Position numbers and translations under genes: made by a program | Notes under the pieces: generated by a model | What the model was told of the DNA's origin: nothing | Databases searched by the model: none | The model's input: the letters and a program-made list of their open reading frames with translations, nothing else | Origin: Pseudomonas sp. LRP2-20 | Lineage (GTDB): Bacteria; Pseudomonadota; Gammaproteobacteria; Pseudomonadales; Pseudomonadaceae | DNA length: 64,000 nucleotides | Assembly (NCBI RefSeq): GCF_024349685.1 | Contig: NZ_AP025944.1 | Span: 5,783,001-5,847,000, forward strand | Direction of reading: 5' to 3' | Shown here: positions 41,090 through 52,541 of the stretch, piece after piece | How the letters are laid out: each line of letters opens with the position of its first letter | Position numbering within the stretch: the stretch's first letter is position 1

Positions 41090-42820
41090 ATGCACCTGAA
41101 AAAGCTCACCTCCACCGCCTTGCTACTGGCCAGCATCGGCCTGTTCACCCAACCGGCCCAGGCCAACCTAACTCAGCAACAGTCCGCCGCCATCGTCAAA
41201 GCCTTCGAGGGCAGCAACCCGGCTGACTTCAAGCAATTCCTCGGCAAACTCAAAAGTAGCGAGCTGGCCAAGGCCGACAACCTCGCTGCCACGCTCGACG
41301 CCTACCTGGCCGGCAAGCCGCTCGCAACCGAGCAGCAGAACGAGATCAACCGCCTGCTCGGCCTTTACACCCGCATCAAGTACGCCAAGGCCGCCACAGA
41401 GAACCTGCGCGAGCTGGTCGCTATCCCCACGTTCAGCGTCGACGGCGTGCCGCAGCACGAAAACCCCGAGTTCCTCAAGATCGCCGACAAGATCAAGGCC
41501 CTGGCCGAGGGCTTCGGCCTGACCTTCCGCAATGTCGACAACCGCGTCTACGAGATTTCGCTGGGCGAAGGCAAGGAAGTAGTCGGCATCCACGCCCATG
41601 CCGACGTGGTACCGGTCAACCCGGACAACTGGAAACTGGCCGACGGCACCCGCCTCGACCCGTTCAAGGTCACCCAGGTCGGCGACCGCATGTACGGCCG
41701 CGGCACCGAGGATGACAAGAACGGCATCATCGTCGCGCTGTATGCACTGAAAGTGGCCAAGGATGAAAACCTGCCCCTGGCCCGGCAGTTCAAGCTGCTG
41801 ATCGACACCACCGAAGAAACCAGCGGCGACGCCATCCCCTACTACTTCGAGCGCAACCCTACGCCTGACTACAACCTGGCACTCGATGGCGGCTACCCGG
41901 TGGTGATTGCCGAGAAGGGCTACGGCACGGTCATGGCCAGCTTCAGCAAACGCCCGGCCACCGGCCAGGGAGCGGAAATCATCAACCTGACCGGTGGCCT
42001 GGCGACCAACCAGATTCCGACCACGTCGGTGGCCACCTTGGTTAGCGACAACCCGCTAGCGCTGGCCAAAAACCTGAAGAATGCCGGCGCCGATTATGTG
42101 AAGCACAATGGCGGCGACTTCAGCATCGATGCCAAGGTCGATGGCAAGAACGTGCTGCTCACCGTGACCGGCGTTTCTGCCCACTCTTCGGAGCCAGAGT
42201 CCGGCATCAACCCGGTGGCGCGCATGCTCGACTTCCTCAATGGCCTGGGCCAGCAGGTGCCGCTCAAGCACAACCACTTCACCGATGCCGCCCGCTACGC
42301 CGCCGACAACTGGGGCCTGGACTATCTGGGCAAGCAACTGGGCATAGGCTTCGAAGACCCGTTCATGGGCCCGTTGACCACCTCGCTGACCTTCGTCGGC
42401 GTAGATGACAAGGGCCTGAAGCTGGCCGTGAACCTGCGTATCCCCAAAGGCAAGCCGCTGGCTACGCTCAAGGACCAGTTGGCCGACAAGCTCGGCAAAT
42501 GGACCCGCCAGAGCCACACCTCGGTGGCCTTCGACTACAGCCTCGACGAGCCGATGTTCCGCAACCCCGAGGGCGAATGGGTCAAGGCGCTGCTGGATGT
42601 GGCCAGCGAGAACCTGGGCATGAAGCACGAATTCGGCACCTCGGCTGGTGCCACCTCGGTGCATGACCTGCCCAACGGCGTGCAGTTCGGCCTGGCCATG
42701 CCGGATGTGAAGTACACCGGGCACAACGACAACGAGTTCAAGACCGTGGAACAGTTCATGCTCGACTTGCAGATCGTGAGCGAGATGGTGGCGCGGATCG
42801 GGCAGATGCCGAAGCTCTGA
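41090..42820 (+). CDS. M20-family metallopeptidase (dipeptidase) with signal peptide
   Basis: This 576-residue protein is exported (signal [13 protein letters not shown], cleaved near 26). A helical region of about 80 residues is followed by an M20 dinuclear zinc peptidase domain. Metal-ligand and catalytic motifs are [36 protein letters not shown] and [10 protein letters not shown]. The dimerisation lid spans about 290-430, and a last histidine lies in [10 protein letters not shown]. The family is PepV/Xaa-His dipeptidase-like. The likely role is periplasmic hydrolysis of dipeptides or related amide substrates. It is monocistronic and followed by a REP pair. Confidence 0.85.
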   Translation: MHLKKLTSTALLLASIGLFTQPAQANLTQQQSAAIVKAFEGSNPADFKQFLGKLKSSELAKADNLAATLDAYLAGKPLATEQQNEINRLLGLYTRIKYAKAATENLRELVAIPTFSVDGVPQHENPEFLKIADKIKALAEGFGLTFRNVDNRVYEISLGEGKEVVGIHAHADVVPVNPDNWKLADGTRLDPFKVTQVGDRMYGRGTEDDKNGIIVALYALKVAKDENLPLARQFKLLIDTTEETSGDAIPYYFERNPTPDYNLALDGGYPVVIAEKGYGTVMASFSKRPATGQGAEIINLTGGLATNQIPTTSVATLVSDNPLALAKNLKNAGADYVKHNGGDFSIDAKVDGKNVLLTVTGVSAHSSEPESGINPVARMLDFLNGLGQQVPLKHNHFTDAARYAADNWGLDYLGKQLGIGFEDPFMGPLTTSLTFVGVDDKGLKLAVNLRIPKGKPLATLKDQLADKLGKWTRQSHTSVAFDYSLDEPMFRNPEGEWVKALLDVASENLGMKHEFGTSAGATSVHDLPNGVQFGLAMPDVKYTGHNDNEFKTVEQFMLDLQIVSEMVARIGQMPKL

Positions 42821-42830
42821 GTCAGCTGTA

Positions 42831-42928
42831 CCGGCCTCTTCGCGGCTAAAGCCGCTCCCACAGGTACTGCGGCGCATTTGCGGGCTGTAGAAATCCTGTA
42901 GGAGCGGCTTTAGCCGCGAAGAGGCCGG
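42831..42928. repeat. REP palindrome pair (variant CGCGGCTAAAGCCGC)
   Basis: CCGGCCTCTTCGCGGCTAAA and its complement at the other end surround GCCGCTCCCACAGG and CCTGTAGGAGCGGC. The core is CTAAAGC in place of GCAAGCC, a common alternate REP class. Confidence 0.85.
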
Positions 42929-43052
42929 CACGGGCAACACCCATGACGTTTTTCAATCGACTCCATGCCGTTTCCTGCATTGCCGTGCAGGCCGGCTTGC
43001 CGGATGCTTTATTTACTCGGAGAGCTCGTCTTATTCACCCGCAGAGGCCCGT

Positions 43053-43490
43053 ATGAAGAACGTCGAACAACTCCTCAAGACCAAGTCCCAGCACCAGACC
43101 GTGTACACCATCGGCCCGGATGACTCGGTGCTCGACGCCCTGAAACTGCTGGCGGAGAAAAACGTCGGTGCGCTGCCTGTGGTCGAAAACGACAAGGTAG
43201 TGGGGATCGTCAGTGAACGGGACTACGCACGCAAACTGGTGCTCAAGGGCCGCTCCTCCGCCGCAACGCCGGTGCGCGAGATCATGAGCGCGCCAGTGAT
43301 CACCGTTGAGCCGAAGAGGAATCTGGATTACTGCATGCAGCGAATGACCGACCTCCACCTGCGCCACCTGCCAGTGGTCGACAACGGCAAGCTGCTCGGG
43401 CTGCTGTCGATCGGTGACCTGGTCAAGGAAACCATCGCCGAACAGGCCAACCTGATCAAGCAACTGGAGCAGTACATCCGCGGCGAATGA
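43053..43490 (+). CDS. CBS-domain pair protein
   Basis: This 145-residue cytoplasmic protein consists of two CBS motifs: TIGPDDSVLDALKLLAEKNV to VSERDYARKLVLKG (about 20-70) and VITVEPKRNLDYCMQRMTDL to LSIGDLVKETI (about 85-135). Stand-alone CBS pairs (Bateman modules) bind adenosyl ligands such as AMP, ATP or NADH and often regulate other proteins. No partner enzyme is adjacent. The stop lies seven bases from the convergent 43498 gene. Confidence 0.88.
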   Translation: MKNVEQLLKTKSQHQTVYTIGPDDSVLDALKLLAEKNVGALPVVENDKVVGIVSERDYARKLVLKGRSSAATPVREIMSAPVITVEPKRNLDYCMQRMTDLHLRHLPVVDNGKLLGLLSIGDLVKETIAEQANLIKQLEQYIRGE

Positions 43491-43497
43491 TTGCGCC

Positions 43498-44136
43498 TCA
43501 GTGGTAGGCGCGCTCCAGCTCGTCCAGCTGATGGTCGAAGCTGCGCAGGCGCGCCGACCAGGTGTACACCAGCACCTCCAGGTCACGATTGAGCACGGCG
43601 GTATTGCCATGGCCGTTGCTCGACGGCTCGCACAAGTCCAGCTGATAACGCTCGCGGGCCATGGCCGTGGCCACGCTGGACAGATCGCGGGCATTGGCCA
43701 GCCAGTGATGGTGATGGTCGTGGATTTCCCGGTCGAGCGCCCGGCACTGGCGTTTCAGGGCATCCAGGCTCTGCTCCAGCGGGGTGCCCTTGAGCTCGCC
43801 CATGACCTCCTCGAAGGTGCGACCGGAATGCCAGTAGCTGCCCCAGAAATAGCGGTCGAACACTGTCTCGACACGGCGTAGCGCGACCTTGGTGTTCCAG
43901 ATGGTCAGCAATGTTCGCCCCTGGACCACTTCACGCTTGTTCAGGCGCAACTGCTGCCAGGCAATCCAGGTCAGCGCCACCAGCGCGACCGCGCCAGTCA
44001 CGGCGGCGGCAGCGTAGAGGAACTGTATCGCCTGGTTCATCTGCTGGGTGTGGCGGATACCATAGAAATAACTGGCCGTCAGGGTGCCCAGGATCGTCAC
44101 GGAGCACCAGAAACCTGGTGCGTAGGGATCTTTCAT
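43498..44136 (-). CDS. Membrane protein of unknown function with coiled-coil cytoplasmic part
   Basis: A 212-residue protein not recognised as a named family. Two membrane helices are visible near the N-terminus (FWCSVTILGTLTASYFYGI and LYAAAAVTGAVALVALTWIAW). The remaining 150 residues are mainly helical and charged, with a His-rich HDHHHHWLANARD stretch. It starts at 44136 behind a GAGGGGA site. The neighbour 44207 is co-directional but 70 bases upstream. Confidence 0.7.
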   Translation of the reverse strand: MKDPYAPGFWCSVTILGTLTASYFYGIRHTQQMNQAIQFLYAAAAVTGAVALVALTWIAWQQLRLNKREVVQGRTLLTIWNTKVALRRVETVFDRYFWGSYWHSGRTFEEVMGELKGTPLEQSLDALKRQCRALDREIHDHHHHWLANARDLSSVATAMARERYQLDLCEPSSNGHGNTAVLNRDLEVLVYTWSARLRSFDHQLDELERAYH

Positions 44137-44206
44137 CACGCTATCCCCTCTTGTTTTTTCCTGAGCATAGCAACGGCCAATCACTCGTCAGGTGCCGCTC
44201 GGCACT

Positions 44207-44449
44207 TTATTTTCGGGGGCGGCGCAGCGCTTCGTTGAGTTGATCGAAAGGCACCGCCCAATCGGCATCTTCAATGATGCTTTCTTTCAGGAAAGCGCGC
44301 TGGGACTCGGTCCAGAACGGTGCATCCACCAGCTTGGTCTCGTTCTTCAAGGGCGAATGGCTGGTGATGAACTGGTCGATGCTCTGCGCATCGTCGGGCA
44401 GGCCCAGTTGCTTGAACAGCTCGGCGAATGGATGGATCGGTGCGTCCAT
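44207..44449 (-). CDS. DUF2789-family small protein
   Basis: This 80-residue protein starts MDAPIHPFAELFKQLGL and contains the DUF2789 pattern IDQFITSHSPLKNETKLVDAPFWTESQRAF. An AGGAGGAACC ribosome site precedes the ATG. The family is small and cytoplasmic, common in Pseudomonas and other gamma-proteobacteria, and has no known function. It is co-directional with the YbaK gene upstream (61-base gap). Confidence 0.82.
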   Translation of the reverse strand: MDAPIHPFAELFKQLGLPDDAQSIDQFITSHSPLKNETKLVDAPFWTESQRAFLKESIIEDADWAVPFDQLNEALRRPRK

Positions 44450-44510
44450 GGTTCCTCCTGTGTGCCGGGCTGGCCGTCCACGACGCCGGCCCGGCATTGG
44501 CTTGAAAACA

Positions 44511-44969
44511 TCAGCACAGCTCGCGTACTTCGGCTTGCGGCACCAGTTTAAGGTACTGCTCCATGCTCATGTGGATCAGGTGATCGTGGTCACCCGCCTC
44601 CAGGTAGACATCGCCTTGGCGGGTAAGACTCGAATCGAGCAGCATCTTGATCTGGTAGGCGTCACCCATCGCCGGGATGGCACCCCGCTCGCAATCGCCG
44701 AACAGCATCGGCAAGGCGCTTTCGCGGGTCAGCTGCCAGGCGCCGGACATGCGCACCTTGCTCATGTCCATGTGCCGGTTGGCCGGTAGTACGGCCATGA
44801 TGTAGTTGCCATGGCGGTCGTCGAGCATGACCGACTTGGCGACCCGCTCTGCGGGCACCCCGGCCGTGCGCGCCGACTCCAGGCTGGTGGCCGAGTGTGG
44901 GTGGGGAATGATGTCGTAGTCGCAGTTGGCCTGGTCCAGGCGCTGCTGCAGGGTTTTGGCCATACGCAT
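44511..44969 (-). CDS. YbaK/EbsC-family aminoacyl-tRNA deacylase
   Basis: This 152-residue trans-editing protein likely hydrolyses misacylated tRNA (the YbaK/ProX group acts on Cys- or Ala-tRNAPro). Features are HPHSATSLESARTAGVP, the conserved Lys in RVAKSVMLDDRHG, GDCERGAIPAMGDAYQ and the C-terminal GDHDHLIHMSMEQYLKL. The start MRMAKTLQQ at 44969 has GGAGG at a good distance. The sequence is closer to the general YbaK-like group than to E. coli YbaK itself, so tRNA specificity is not certain. Confidence 0.82.
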   Translation of the reverse strand: MRMAKTLQQRLDQANCDYDIIPHPHSATSLESARTAGVPAERVAKSVMLDDRHGNYIMAVLPANRHMDMSKVRMSGAWQLTRESALPMLFGDCERGAIPAMGDAYQIKMLLDSSLTRQGDVYLEAGDHDHLIHMSMEQYLKLVPQAEVRELC

Positions 44970-45067
44970 GATGCACCTCCGGTTTCGCCCCCCAATTTCC
45001 AATTTTAGGCCTTGGGCCGGCAGGCATGGCTAAACTTCAAGCAGAGAGGTCGACGAGGTGACGACAG

Positions 45068-46420
45068 GTGATCACTCGATGTTGCCGCTGCTTGCTGCTG
45101 TTGCTTCTGCTTGGCCTTGCCCAGGCCGGTCAGGCGGCGCCCGGCAGCGTCTGGGTGCTGGGTATCGATGATGCCATCGGCCCGGCCAGCGCCGACTACC
45201 TGCTGCGCAACCTCGAACAGGCCAAGGCCCAGGGCGCCCAATTGGTGGTGCTGCGCCTGGACACCCCCGGCGGGCTGGACAGCGCCATGCGCCAGATGAT
45301 CAAGGCGATTCTCGCCAGCCCGGTGCCGGTCGTCAGTTTCGTTGCCCCCAGCGGCGCCCGTGCCGCCAGCGCCGGCACCTACATCCTGTATGCCAGCCAC
45401 GTCGCGGCCATGGCCCCGGGGACCAACCTCGGCGCCGCCACGCCGGTGCAGATCGGTGGCCTGCCCGGTACGCCAAAGGACGACAAGGCCAAGCCGAGCG
45501 ACGAGGAACAGACCCTGGCGCGCAAACAGGTCAACGATGCCACCGCATACATCCGAGGCCTGGCTCAGCTGCGCGGGCGCAATGCCGACTGGGCAGAGCA
45601 GGCGGTGCGAGAGGCAGTCAGCTTGCCTGCCAGTGAAGCGCTACGCCTGAAAGTGATCGACCAGGTGGCCAACGACCTGCCCGATCTGCTGCACCAACTC
45701 GACGGCAAGACCTTGGTCGCCGCCGGCGAACCACGGCTGCTGCAAACACGGGACGCGGCGCTGGTCGAGCACCTGCCGGACTGGCGCACGCGCCTGCTGG
45801 CCGTCATTACCAGCCCTAGCGTGGCGCTGATCCTGATCATGATCGGGGTGTACGGCCTGTTGTTCGAGTTCATGAACCCCGGCTCAGCGCTGGGCGGCGT
45901 GGTCGGCGGTATCTGCCTGCTGCTGGCGCTGTACGCCCTGCAGCTGCTGCCGGTGAGCTTCGCCGGCGTGGCACTTATCCTGCTCGGCATCGCCTTCATG
46001 ATCGCCGAGGCGTTCCTGCCCAGCTTCGGCGTGGTCGGTTTCGGCGGCATCGTGGCCTTCGTGGCAGGCGCGGTGATCCTGATCGACACCGATGCACCGG
46101 GCTTCGGTATCCCGCTGCTGCTGATCGGCACTCTCGCCGTGCTCTCGGCGCTGCTGATCGGCGGTGTGCTGGGCATGGCCATCAAGGCGCGGCGACGGGC
46201 GCTGGTCAGCGGTGACGCCGGCCTGGTCGGCAGCCTGGTGACGGTCACCCACGTGCTGGCGGACAACCCGTTCTGTGGTTCGGTACAGGCCCAGGGCGAA
46301 CAATGGCAAGTCCAGTGCTCAACGCCGCTTCAGACCGGGCAGAACGTTCGGGTCACGGCGCGCCATGGCGTGATGCTGGAAGTGAGCGCCGCCGCACCGG
46401 CGGCGCAAGGAGACCGATGA
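45068..46420 (+). CDS. NfeD-family membrane serine protease (ClpP-like)
   Basis: This 450-residue protein has a signal sequence ([18 protein letters not shown]), then a ClpP-fold protease domain. The catalytic Ser is in [10 protein letters not shown] (about 95-105) and the general-base Lys in [13 protein letters not shown]. Four to five membrane helices (about 240-360) and a C-terminal OB-fold domain ([14 protein letters not shown]) follow. Such NfeD proteins partner with stomatins, and the next gene overlapping it by four bases is one. The start is a GTG at 45068, which is somewhat uncertain. Confidence 0.88.
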   Translation: MITRCCRCLLLLLLLGLAQAGQAAPGSVWVLGIDDAIGPASADYLLRNLEQAKAQGAQLVVLRLDTPGGLDSAMRQMIKAILASPVPVVSFVAPSGARAASAGTYILYASHVAAMAPGTNLGAATPVQIGGLPGTPKDDKAKPSDEEQTLARKQVNDATAYIRGLAQLRGRNADWAEQAVREAVSLPASEALRLKVIDQVANDLPDLLHQLDGKTLVAAGEPRLLQTRDAALVEHLPDWRTRLLAVITSPSVALILIMIGVYGLLFEFMNPGSALGGVVGGICLLLALYALQLLPVSFAGVALILLGIAFMIAEAFLPSFGVVGFGGIVAFVAGAVILIDTDAPGFGIPLLLIGTLAVLSALLIGGVLGMAIKARRRALVSGDAGLVGSLVTVTHVLADNPFCGSVQAQGEQWQVQCSTPLQTGQNVRVTARHGVMLEVSAAAPAAQGDR

Positions 46421-47172
46421 TGTTCATGCAAGTGGGTTTCGGCGCGGTGCTGATCGTGCTGGCGATGCTGTTGCTCTCGGCATTTCGCATCCTGCGCGAA
46501 TACGAGCGCGGCGTGGTGTTCCAGCTGGGGCGCTTCTGGCAGGTCAAAGGCCCGGGGCTGATCCTGCTGATCCCGGTGATCCAGCAGATGGTCCGGGTCG
46601 ACCTGCGCACCGTGGTGCTGGATGTACCGCCGCAGGATGTGATCACCCGCGACAACGTATCGGTGAAGGTCAATGCGGTGTTGTATTTCCGCGTGCTCGA
46701 TCCGCAAAAGGCGATCATCCAGGTCGAGGACTTCCTCGTCGCCACCAGCCAGCTGGCCCAGACCACCTTGCGAGCGGTGCTGGGCAAACACGAGCTGGAC
46801 GAACTGCTGGCCGAGCGCGAGCAGCTGAATTCGGACATCCGCCAGGTACTGGACGCCCAGACCGACGCCTGGGGCATCAAGGTGGCCAACGTCGAGATCA
46901 AGCATGTGGACCTCAACGAATCGATGATCCGCGCCATCGCCCGCCAGGCAGAAGCCGAACGCGAGCGGCGGGCCAAGGTGATTCACGCCGAGGGTGAATT
47001 GCAGGCGTCGGAAAAGCTGATGCAGGCCGCGCAGATGCTCAGCAAGGAGCCGGGGGCCATGCAGTTGCGTTACATGCAGACACTGGGGGCGATTGCCGGG
47101 GACAGGAGCTCGACCATTGTCTTTCCGCTGCCGATCGACTTGCTCAAGGGCTTGGTGGACAAGCAGAAATGA
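46417..47172 (+). CDS. SPFH/stomatin-like membrane protein
   Basis: This 251-residue protein has an N-terminal membrane helix ([16 protein letters not shown]) followed by an SPFH domain ([40 protein letters not shown]) and a coiled-coil tail with [19 protein letters not shown]. It is the slipin/stomatin type encoded with NfeD proteases. NfeD is thought to cleave the stomatin C-terminus, and the pair forms membrane microdomains. The start at 46417 follows AAGGAGACC and overlaps the protease gene. Confidence 0.9.
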   Translation: MMFMQVGFGAVLIVLAMLLLSAFRILREYERGVVFQLGRFWQVKGPGLILLIPVIQQMVRVDLRTVVLDVPPQDVITRDNVSVKVNAVLYFRVLDPQKAIIQVEDFLVATSQLAQTTLRAVLGKHELDELLAEREQLNSDIRQVLDAQTDAWGIKVANVEIKHVDLNESMIRAIARQAEAERERRAKVIHAEGELQASEKLMQAAQMLSKEPGAMQLRYMQTLGAIAGDRSSTIVFPLPIDLLKGLVDKQK

Positions 47173-47195
47173 CCGGGGCTGCCTGGCAGCCCCGG
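47173..47195. terminator. Hairpin between convergent stomatin and LysE genes
   Basis: CCGGGGCTGCC and GGCAGCCCCGG pair almost perfectly directly after the stomatin stop. There is no T-tract, so it is only a possible bidirectional stem-loop. Confidence 0.4.
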
Positions 47196-47202
47196 CTCTC
47201 GG

Positions 47203-47835
47203 TCAGATTGGCGCCCGACGCAGGGTGGCGAGGAAGGTCGCCGCGCCGATGAACAACCCGGCAAAGGTACGGTTCAGGCGCTTCTGCTGCTTGGGCGTGC
47301 GCAGCAGGCGCAGCACCCGCGCAGCCAGCCCGGTGTAACCCGCCATCACCAGCATGTCGACGCTGATCATGGTCACGGTGATCGCGATGTACTGCGGCAG
47401 CAGCGGCGCATGCGGGTTGAGGAACTGCGGCAGCACGGCGAGCATGAACACCAGCGCCTTGGGGTTGCTGACGTTGACCAGGAACCCCCGGAACATCAGG
47501 CTCAACGGCTTGCCGATCGGGCGCACGCCGGACTCGTCGGCCATGTCCATCGGCAGGGCGCGCCATTGCTTGTAGGCCAGGTAGACCAGATAGGCGACAC
47601 CGAACCACTTGATGAGCTGGAAGGCGGTGGCGGAAGCGGCCAGGACGGCACCCACGCCGGCGGCGATGATGGCGATCTGCACGATCAGGCCTAGTTGCAG
47701 GCCCAGGGCATTCCAGTACCCACGCCAGAAACCGTACTGCAGCCCGCTGGACATCGAGGCAATCGCCCCGGCACCCGGCGACAGGCTGATCACCCAGCAC
47801 GCGGCAAAGAAGCCCAACCACACTTCCATCGACAT
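47203..47835 (-). CDS. LysE/RhtB-family amino acid exporter
   Basis: This 210-residue inner-membrane protein has about six helices and the family motif SLSPGAGAIASMSSGLQYG near residue 17-36. Also present are VAYLVYLAYKQWRAL and FRGFLVNVSNPKALVFMLAVLPQF. It exports amino acids or related metabolites. The ATG at 47835 follows GAGGTGTGTG, and a GTG lies one codon upstream. It is monocistronic and convergent with the stomatin gene. Confidence 0.87.
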   Translation of the reverse strand: MSMEVWLGFFAACWVISLSPGAGAIASMSSGLQYGFWRGYWNALGLQLGLIVQIAIIAAGVGAVLAASATAFQLIKWFGVAYLVYLAYKQWRALPMDMADESGVRPIGKPLSLMFRGFLVNVSNPKALVFMLAVLPQFLNPHAPLLPQYIAITVTMISVDMLVMAGYTGLAARVLRLLRTPKQQKRLNRTFAGLFIGAATFLATLRRAPI

Positions 47836-47920
47836 CACACACCTCGCTCAACAATTGTTGCAAAACGTTAAGCTAAGGGGTTGGCGAAAAAATAACCAGC
47901 AAATTCTGCGGACATTCCAT

Positions 47921-48036
47921 CGCCTGTGCTGGCCCTTTCGCGGGACAAGCCCGCTCCCTCAGGAAAACCACAAACTTCAGAGCCTGTGAAGTGCCTGTGG
48001 GTGCGGGCTTGCCCCGCGAAAGGGCCGGAACAGGCG
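47921..48036. repeat. REP palindrome pair between lysE-like gene and yheS
   Basis: CGCCTGTGCTGGCCCTTTCG and complement CGAAAGGGCCGGAACAGGCG bound two REP units. One copy reads GCTCCCTCAGG and the other CCTGTGGGTGC, so both have drifted slightly. Confidence 0.8.
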
Positions 48037-48047
48037 GCCACAATGGA

Positions 48048-49958
<1,911 letters not shown>

Positions 49959-50008
49959 AGTGGTCGCGGAGTCTACCAGCTTCCTCGGCCCGCAGCGTGA
50001 GTGGAATC

Positions 50009-50491
50009 ATGTACACCGACCTGTGGAATCACGCCCTGGCGCTCTATGCCCGCCCAGGTGCCGAAACGGCTTGCCTGGATGTGCAGGCAATGGGGGGCGA
50101 CGTCTGCCTGTTGCTGTGTGCGACCTGGCTGCAGGCGCGTGCCGTCAGCTTCAGCGAAGAGCGCGCCCAGGCATTGCGTGCGATTGCCGGGCCGTGGCAA
50201 CACGATGTGGTTGCGCCGTTGCGTTGCCTGCGCCAGCAATGGCGCACGCCCGCGCAGCACGATCCACACCTGGCGGCGTTGCGTGAGCAGGTGAAGGGTC
50301 TGGAGTTACAAGCGGAGAAGGAGTTGCTGCAACGGCTGCAAACCTGTGCGCAACAATGGCCCTCAGGCTCGCATGAGCCCACGGACAATTGGCTGGACCG
50401 GCTGGCACCGGTCCAGGCCCGTGGCCACGACGCGCTGGTTAGCTTGCGCGTCGCGGCCGCAGCACTTCAGGAAGCCGAAGACGGCGCCTGA
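50009..50491 (+). CDS. TIGR02444-family small protein
   Basis: This 160-residue cytoplasmic protein starts MYTDLWNHALALYARPGAE and contains DVCLLLCATWLQARAVSFS and APLRCLRQQWRTPAQHD, a pattern conserved in pseudomonads next to algP. Function is unknown. A GAGTGG site precedes the ATG at 50009, and GTG 49997 is an alternative. Its last 25 bases overlap the end of the convergent algP gene. Confidence 0.75.
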   Translation: MYTDLWNHALALYARPGAETACLDVQAMGGDVCLLLCATWLQARAVSFSEERAQALRAIAGPWQHDVVAPLRCLRQQWRTPAQHDPHLAALREQVKGLELQAEKELLQRLQTCAQQWPSGSHEPTDNWLDRLAPVQARGHDALVSLRVAAAALQEAEDGA

Positions 50492-51573
50492 GCTGGGGTG
50501 CTGGCAGGTGCCGAGGGGGTGGCGGGAGCGGCCGAGTTGGTCGTTGGCGCAGTGGCGGCTGGTGTAGCCGGTTTGGTTTCGGCAGGTTTGGCCGCGACCG
50601 GTTTTGCAGGGGCCTTCGCTGCAGGTTTGGCGGCTGGCTTGGCGGCAGCGGGTTTAGCGGCAACCGGTTTAGCCGCTGGCTTGGCGGCAGGTTTGGCGGC
50701 TGTGGTTCTGGCCGGGGCTTTGGCTGCTGCAGGCTTGGCGGCAGCTGGTTTGGCAGGCGCCTTGGCTGCAGCAGGTTTCGCAGCTGGCTTGGCGGCAGGT
50801 TTGGCTGCGGCGGTTCTGGCCGGGGCTTTGGCTGCTGCAGGCTTGGCGGCCGCTGGTTTGGCAGGCGCCTTGGCTGCAGCAGGTTTCGCGGCTGGCTTGG
50901 CGGCAGGTTTTGCTGCGGCGGCTCTGGCCGGGGCTTTGGCTGCTGCAGGCTTGGCGGCCGCTGGTTTGGCAGGCGCCTTGGCTGCAGCAGTTTTCGCGGC
51001 CGGCTTGGCTGCAGGTTTGGCTGCGGCAGCTTTAGCGGCTGGCTTGGCGGCGGTAGCGCGGGCTGGGGCCTTGGCAGCGGCCGGTTTGGCCGGGGCCTTG
51101 GCGGCAGCAGGCTTGGCGGCGCTGCGGGCCGGTGCCTTGGCAGCAGCCGGTTTCACAGTCTTGGCAGCCACTGCACGCTGGTCGAGTGCCTTGCCAGCGG
51201 CCTCACGAACCTTGCCAACACCTTGGGCCAGTTTCAGGCTTTCTTGAGCATCACGCTTTAGTTGCTGAATGTAAGTACGCGTCTGAGTCTGGCGTTCCTT
51301 GAGCGAATCGAGCAATGCTTCAAGTTCACCAATAACCTTTTGCGCCTTGTTCTGTGCCTTGGCTTTGCCTGCCTTGGCCGCATCCTGCAACTTCAGGCGA
51401 CCGTTGTGCAGTTTTTCCTGGGCTTTGCCGCGCTGCTTTTCCAACTTGGCCAGCAATTTCTCCGCATCAGCCAGCGCTTGCGAGCAGGCCTCTTCCAAGT
51501 GTTCGAGCAGGCTGCCCGAAAGTTGCTGGAGCAGGTGTAACGGCGTATTTACTGGTTTCTTTTTAGCCGACAT
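50467..51573 (-). CDS. algP: AlgP, histone H1-like KPAA-repeat protein
   Basis: This 368-residue protein has an N-terminal helical, Lys-rich domain (about 1-125, with HLLQQLSGSLLEHLEEACSQ). It is followed by about 200 residues of Ala/Lys/Pro repeats of the type AAKPAAKPAAAKAPA, as in eukaryotic histone H1 tails. In P. aeruginosa AlgP is a regulator of alginate genes, probably acting as a DNA-binding protein. The repeat DNA is highly repetitive and prone to length change. The C-terminus ends PAQAPSSAS and overlaps the 50009 gene. It is monocistronic. Confidence 0.92.
   Translation of the reverse strand: MSAKKKPVNTPLHLLQQLSGSLLEHLEEACSQALADAEKLLAKLEKQRGKAQEKLHNGRLKLQDAAKAGKAKAQNKAQKVIGELEALLDSLKERQTQTRTYIQQLKRDAQESLKLAQGVGKVREAAGKALDQRAVAAKTVKPAAAKAPARSAAKPAAAKAPAKPAAAKAPARATAAKPAAKAAAAKPAAKPAAKTAAAKAPAKPAAAKPAAAKAPARAAAAKPAAKPAAKPAAAKAPAKPAAAKPAAAKAPARTAAAKPAAKPAAKPAAAKAPAKPAAAKPAAAKAPARTTAAKPAAKPAAKPVAAKPAAAKPAAKPAAKAPAKPVAAKPAETKPATPAATAPTTNSAAPATPSAPASTPAQAPSSAS
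50600..51140. repeat. Tandem DNA repeats encoding AlgP KPAA motifs
   Basis: Multiple copies of GCTGCAGGCTTGGCGGC-type units and longer blocks (for example around 50720, 50830 and 50940, each with GCCGGGGCTTTGGCTGCTGC) repeat with only a few changes. The blocks are about 108-111 bases apart. Confidence 0.75.
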
Positions 51574-51778
51574 GGTTTACCTCCTGGCTGACGAGATTGC
51601 GGCTCATACTATGCTTCTGCTGCTACCGCCGCTAGGGCATGTTGACAGTATTGATGGCGCCGCGTTGCATGCCTGGGCAAAGTTGTTATCTTGCAGCTCC
51701 GTGCAAGTGTAGTTGCTTAACAAAACGTTGCAGGTTTTTGCGGGGTGCATGACTTGAGTCGTTTATCGTTGCGTATAT

Positions 51779-51808
51779 CGAGCGCCGCGCGGGCGGCGCT
51801 CGATCTCG
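51779..51808. repeat. Single hairpin unit related to the 11.6-11.8 kb repeat
   Basis: GAGCGCCG-CGCGGG-CGGCGCTC (51780-51801) plus ATCTC matches the outer part of the long inverted repeat at 11573-11815. It lies between algP and the FKBP gene. Confidence 0.7.
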
Positions 51809-51872
51809 ACAACAACCAATCAATCACGCCAAGCACCCGAGCCATTACACACATCTGGATCAGAACCTACCC

Positions 51873-52532
51873 ATGTCTCGTATTCTTGTTCTCAGCCTGT
51901 GCCTGATGGCGCCATTCGCCCTGGCCGATACCGCTCCTGCCAATGATCACGATCTGGCCTACAGCCTCGGTGCCAGCCTGGGTGAGCGCCTGCGCCAGGA
52001 AATGCCCGGCCTGCAACTGGATGCGCTGGTCGAAGGCCTGCGCCAGTCCTATCAGGGCCAGCCACTAAAGCTCGACAAGGCACGCATGGAGACCATTCTC
52101 CAACAGCACGAAGAGCAGGCCAGCAGCGCCGCCGAACAAGCCGAAGTGACCAAGCTGCAAGCCGTGGAAACCCGCTTCATGGCCAACGAGCGGGCCCGCG
52201 CCGGCATGCACGAACTGCCCGAAGGCGTGCTGTACACTGAGCTGAAAGCGGGTAATGGCGCGCAGCCCAAAGCCGGCGGCAAGGTTCAGGTGCGCTATGT
52301 CGGCAGGCTGCCGGATGGCTCGGTATTCGACCAGAACCAGCAACCGCAGTGGTTCAGCCTCGACTCGGTGATCGAAGGGTGGCAGGTGGCGCTGCCACAC
52401 ATGAAGGCGGGTTCGACCTGGCGCCTGGTTATCCCCTCGGCACAGGCCTACGGTGCCGAGGGCGCGGGTGACCTGATCGCGCCCTACACGCCGCTGGTGT
52501 TCGAAATCGAGTTGCTGGCGGTCGGCGACTGA
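51873..52532 (+). CDS. FKBP-type peptidyl-prolyl isomerase (FkpA/Mip-like), exported
   Basis: This 219-residue protein has a signal peptide (LVLSLCLMAPFALADTA), an N-terminal dimerisation domain (about 30-110, with YSLGASLGERLRQEMPGL) and a C-terminal FKBP domain (about 125-219). FKBP landmarks are VQVRYVGRLPDGSVFDQN, SLDSVIEGWQVALPHMKAGS and VIPSAQAYGAEGAG. It assists folding of envelope proteins in the periplasm. It is convergent with rsd, nine bases apart. Confidence 0.9.
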   Translation: MSRILVLSLCLMAPFALADTAPANDHDLAYSLGASLGERLRQEMPGLQLDALVEGLRQSYQGQPLKLDKARMETILQQHEEQASSAAEQAEVTKLQAVETRFMANERARAGMHELPEGVLYTELKAGNGAQPKAGGKVQVRYVGRLPDGSVFDQNQQPQWFSLDSVIEGWQVALPHMKAGSTWRLVIPSAQAYGAEGAGDLIAPYTPLVFEIELLAVGD

Positions 52533-52541
52533 GGCCGACCG
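52519..52541. terminator. Hairpin spanning the convergent FKBP/rsd ends
   Basis: CGGTCGGC (52519-52526) pairs with GCCGACCG (52534-52541) across the FKBP stop codon. There is no T-tract. It could act as a shared 3' stem-loop. Confidence 0.35.

Noticed and set aside
50498..51247. Ala/Gly/Leu-rich frame of about 249 codons on the plus strand
   Set aside because: It is the reverse complement of AlgP's KPAA repeats. Its composition is a by-product of that repeat.
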